Shown here piece after piece: positions 5,041 to 7,661 of a stretch of 7,661 nt of DNA (its first letter is position 1; each line of letters begins with the position of its first letter). A program made the position numbers and the translations under genes. The stretch is from Candidatus Omnitrophota bacterium (lineage in GTDB: Bacteria > Omnitrophota > Gorgyraeia > 1-14-0-20-64-10). The DNA lies in the NCBI GenBank assembly GCA_023248095.1, contig JAHFFF010000077.1, positions 1 through 7,661 of the forward strand. The letters are read 5' to 3'. The notes below the pieces were generated by a model. That model was not told the DNA's origin. It did not search any database and worked only from the letters and a program-made list of their open reading frames with translations.

Positions 5041-6993
5041 ATGCAAGACCTGACCCCACTTGCTTTAATTCCATTGCTGCCGCTGCTGTCCTTCGGCATC
5101 CTCATCCTCATGGGCCGTCGCCTGGGCCGGTGGGCGCCGGCCGTCAGCTTGCTCGCTTTGCTCGGCTCGGCACTTCTTTCGCTGGATCGGTATATGGCAC
5201 TCACCCTGCCCTCGGCGATCGATCCCCAAGCGCATCTTTCCATGCCGGCTAGCCTTCACTTCACCTGGGCCTGGCTTCCTTTCGGGGAGCATTCTCTGAA
5301 AATTGGTTTTCTCGCCGATCCCTTGTCGGTGACGATGTGCCTCGTGGTCACGGTGATCGGCTGGATGATCATGCTCTACTCCATCGGCTACATGCACGGT
5401 GATCCTCGCTTCAGCCGTTTCTTCGCCTACCTCTCCCTCTTCTTCAGCGCGATGTTGACGCTCGTGCTGGCGGATCACTTCGTGCTGCTGTACATCGGAT
5501 GGGAGGGGGTGGGACTTTGCTCGTACCTGCTGATCAGCTTCTGGTTTGAAAAGCCGGCGGCAGCCAACGCCGGGAAGAAGGCGTTCCTTACGACGCGAGT
5601 GGGGGACCTCGGGCTCCTGGCGGCGATCCTGCTGATCGCCAAGCTGACGGGGAATTTGAGTTTCGCCGATTTGGGTTCGAGGGCGGCGGCGCTGGGGCAC
5701 TGGGCGCCGTGGGTGGCGATCCTCATCTTTTGGGGTGCGGCAGGGAAGTCAGCGCAGTTCCCTCTGCACGTCTGGCTGCCGGATGCGATGGAGGGCCCCA
5801 CGCCGGTCTCCGCCTTGATCCACGCCGCTACGATGGTGGCGGCCGGCGTTTATCTGGTGGCCCGGACGATGCCGCTCTTCCTGCCGAACCCGCAGGCCTT
5901 GATGACGGTGGCCGTCATCGGCGCATTCACCAGCCTCTTTGCCGCCACGATCGCCTGCACGCAGACGGACTTGAAGAGGATCCTTGCCTATTCCACACTC
6001 AGCCAGCTGGGCCTGATGATGCTAGGGTTAGGAACCGGTTCCGCCTTCGCCGGCATGTTCCACTTGGTGACGCACGCGTGGTTCAAGGCCCTCCTGTTCC
6101 TCGGCGCGGGATCGGTGATCCACGCGATGCATCACCAGGAGATCACGCGGATGGGCGGTCTCTGGCGGAAGATGCCGGTGACCGCAACCACCTTTACCTT
6201 GGCCGCCGTCGCGATGGCCGGTATTCCTCCCCTTTCCGGTTTCTGGTCAAAGGAGGAGATCCTGGCGGCGGTTCACGGAGCGCTTCCCCTCCCATTTCTC
6301 GCGGTGGCGATGGCAGTCTCCTTCCTTACTGCCTTCTACATCAGCCGTGCGGTGATCCTCACCTTCTTCGGCCAGCCCCGGGAGGAATCTCACGTTCATG
6401 AATCGCCGCTCGTGATGACTGGTCCGCTCATGCTGTTGGCCATCGGGTCGGCCGGGGTCGGCCTGCTGGGATCGAAGTGGACCGGGCATGCCTTTCAGCA
6501 ATTTCTGGGGGTGCACGCGGCCGGCCATGAGGCGGCCACGTGGATGCAGTCGGCCGCGATCGCGGTGGCCGGTTCCGGATTCCTGCTTGCGCTGGCCCGC
6601 TACGGATTCGGCTGGCCGTTATTGCCGAAAGGGCTCCGGGTCCTTTTGCGGCCAGCCTACCGGCTGGTGGCCAACAAGTATTTCATCGATGAGATCTACG
6701 AGGCGCTGTTGCTCAATCCGATCCGCAGGCTTTCCGGGGAAAGCTTCTCCTTCGATGCAGGGGTGATCGACGGGGCGGTCAACGGGGCGGGGGTGGCGGG
6801 CCTGAGACTCAGCCGCTTCAAGCAATGGGTGGATGAAACAATCGTTGACGGGCTGATCAACAACACCGCCCTTACCATCGGACGAGGAGGGGCCCTTTTC
6901 CGACGGATGCAGACCGGCCTGGTTCAGAATTATCTGTTGGTTGCGCTTGGTTCCGTTCTTGCGATCTTTCTTCTAATGAAAGGACTCCCATGA
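5041..6993 (+). CDS. nuoL: NADH-quinone oxidoreductase subunit L (NuoL)
   Basis: 650-residue antiporter-like subunit at the far end of the complex I membrane arm, equivalent to ND5. It follows NuoK after 13 nt. Expected residues of the proton channel are all in place: Glu155 in YIGWEGVGLCSYLL (E. coli Glu144), Asp189 in TRVGD, Lys236 in GKSAQFPLHVWLPDAM (E. coli Lys229), His261 in SALIHAATMV, Lys312 in TDLKRILAYST, His345 and Lys349 in THAWFKALLFL, and Lys404 in GFWSKEEIL (E. coli Lys399). After the core helices, the C-terminal part has NKYFIDEIYEALLLNP (665-type motif region, residues 555-570), a long amphipathic lateral helix, and a last membrane helix YLLVALGSVLAIFLLM (631-646) that anchors it. 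It is slightly longer than E. coli NuoL (613). The ribosome binding site is weak (AAAGAG, 8 nt before ATG). The stop overlaps the nuoM ATG. Confidence 0.96.
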   Translation: MQDLTPLALIPLLPLLSFGILILMGRRLGRWAPAVSLLALLGSALLSLDRYMALTLPSAIDPQAHLSMPASLHFTWAWLPFGEHSLKIGFLADPLSVTMCLVVTVIGWMIMLYSIGYMHGDPRFSRFFAYLSLFFSAMLTLVLADHFVLLYIGWEGVGLCSYLLISFWFEKPAAANAGKKAFLTTRVGDLGLLAAILLIAKLTGNLSFADLGSRAAALGHWAPWVAILIFWGAAGKSAQFPLHVWLPDAMEGPTPVSALIHAATMVAAGVYLVARTMPLFLPNPQALMTVAVIGAFTSLFAATIACTQTDLKRILAYSTLSQLGLMMLGLGTGSAFAGMFHLVTHAWFKALLFLGAGSVIHAMHHQEITRMGGLWRKMPVTATTFTLAAVAMAGIPPLSGFWSKEEILAAVHGALPLPFLAVAMAVSFLTAFYISRAVILTFFGQPREESHVHESPLVMTGPLMLLAIGSAGVGLLGSKWTGHAFQQFLGVHAAGHEAATWMQSAAIAVAGSGFLLALARYGFGWPLLPKGLRVLLRPAYRLVANKYFIDEIYEALLLNPIRRLSGESFSFDAGVIDGAVNGAGVAGLRLSRFKQWVDETIVDGLINNTALTIGRGGALFRRMQTGLVQNYLLVALGSVLAIFLLMKGLP

Positions 6994-7661
6994 ATCTTCC
7001 AATCCTAAGCTTGATGGTCTTTCTGCCCCTCGGGGGGGCGCTGTTGACGCTGCTGATCCCCAAAGAGAGGGAGACCCTTCTGCGGGGGCTGGCAGCGGCA
7101 GTGACCTTCGCCGTGCTGTGCCTGAGCGTATGGCTCCTGTTCCATTTCCAGCCGGATGCGAAGGGATTCCAGTTCGAGGAGAAGGCCTCCTGGATCCCGC
7201 AGATCAACGTTTGGTACCACCTGGGGGTGGATGGGATCAGCGTGCCGCTGGTCCTGCTGACGGCGCTGTTGTCCTTCGTGGCGGCCGTGGCCTCCGCCTC
7301 GGTCCATGAGCGGCTGAAGGAGTATTTCTTCCTTTACCTGCTGCTGGTCACCGGGATGATGGGGACCTTCCTGGCTCTGGACCTGTTCCTCTTCTACCTC
7401 TTTTGGGAAATCGTGCTGGTGCCAATGTATTTCCTAATCGGCATCTGGGGCGGGCCCCGGCGCGAATATGCCGCCATCAAGTTCTTCCTCTATACATTGG
7501 CCGGTTCGGTCTTCATGCTGCTGTCTATCCTCACCTGCTACTTTGCCACCACGCCCCATTCCTTCTCGATCCCGGGCCTCATCGAGCAGGGGCTGTCCCT
7601 GGCTCCCGCCGTGCAGTGGTGGGTCTTCCTGGGGTTCTTCCTGGCCTTCGCCATCAAGGTG
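6990..7661 (+). CDS. nuoM: NADH-quinone oxidoreductase subunit M (NuoM), 5' part
   Basis: First 224 residues of the second antiporter-like subunit (ND4 equivalent, normally about 500 residues); the rest lies beyond the right edge. The ATG overlaps the nuoL stop as ATGA, and AAAGGA lies 5 nt upstream. Motifs include WYHLGVDGISVPL (75-87), the catalytic glutamate Glu140 in FYLFWEIVLVPMYFLIGIWGG (135-155; E. coli Glu144), and AAIKFFLYTLAGSVFML (161-177). The window ends at FAIKV, where Lys223 corresponds to the conserved helix-7 lysine (E. coli Lys234). Everything visible points to a functional proton-pumping subunit. nuoN is expected next by analogy with other nuo loci but is not seen. Confidence 0.95.
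   Translation, partial: MNLPILSLMVFLPLGGALLTLLIPKERETLLRGLAAAVTFAVLCLSVWLLFHFQPDAKGFQFEEKASWIPQINVWYHLGVDGISVPLVLLTALLSFVAAVASASVHERLKEYFFLYLLLVTGMMGTFLALDLFLFYLFWEIVLVPMYFLIGIWGGPRREYAAIKFFLYTLAGSVFMLLSILTCYFATTPHSFSIPGLIEQGLSLAPAVQWWVFLGFFLAFAIKV

Noticed and set aside
5709..6401. 230-codon plus-strand frame inside nuoL
   Set aside because: Nested in another frame of a fully conserved nuoL; Arg/Gly/Asp-rich translation with no recognisable domain.

Overview
The window (about 58-60 % G+C by eye) comes from a bacterial chromosome. It carries the conserved GTPase Era, part of a proton-pumping NADH:quinone oxidoreductase (complex I), a Nudix hydrolase, and a small protein I recognise as the Minf_1886/TIGR04138 family, first described in Planctomycetes and Verrucomicrobia. 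That family and the sequence style suggest an uncultured PVC-related or similarly deep-branching Gram-negative lineage. This placement is an inference and is weak. I see no phage, IS, CRISPR, tRNA or rRNA.

Left part (1-4097): every gene is on the minus strand. Read in transcription order, the first set is a Nudix ADP-ribose pyrophosphatase (4097-3546), the Minf_1886-like protein (3544-3158) and a large exported protein of unknown function (3135-1012); these three are tightly packed. An 85-bp gap follows, holding a good sigma70-type promoter with a palindrome over its -10 box. That promoter drives a toxin-antitoxin module: a ribbon-helix-helix antitoxin (926-708) and a Doc/Fic toxin (711-322). 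The Doc reading frame ends inside the start of era (329 to beyond the left edge), so the essential GTPase gene lies directly behind the toxin with an 8-nt overlap.

Middle (4098-4197): a compact 100-bp divergent promoter region. Consensus TATAAT boxes face left toward the Nudix gene and right toward nuoJ. Their candidate -35 hexamers form an inverted repeat. The left-facing -10 lies so close to the ATG that the Nudix mRNA is predicted to be leaderless or nearly so.

Right part (4198-7661): nuoJ, nuoK, nuoL and the 5' part of nuoM run on the plus strand and are translationally coupled through GTGA, 13-nt and ATGA junctions. They encode membrane-arm subunits of complex I. The peripheral-arm genes nuoA-I are not next to them, so the nuo genes of this organism are probably split over at least two loci. 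NuoL and NuoM keep their key Glu/Lys residues, but NuoK has Gly where the second membrane glutamate (E. coli Glu72) normally sits.

The main points of interest are the TA module fused to era translation, the cysteine-free exported 707-residue orphan protein, the NuoK substitution and the symmetric divergent promoter. I found no convincing wholly new multi-gene system.
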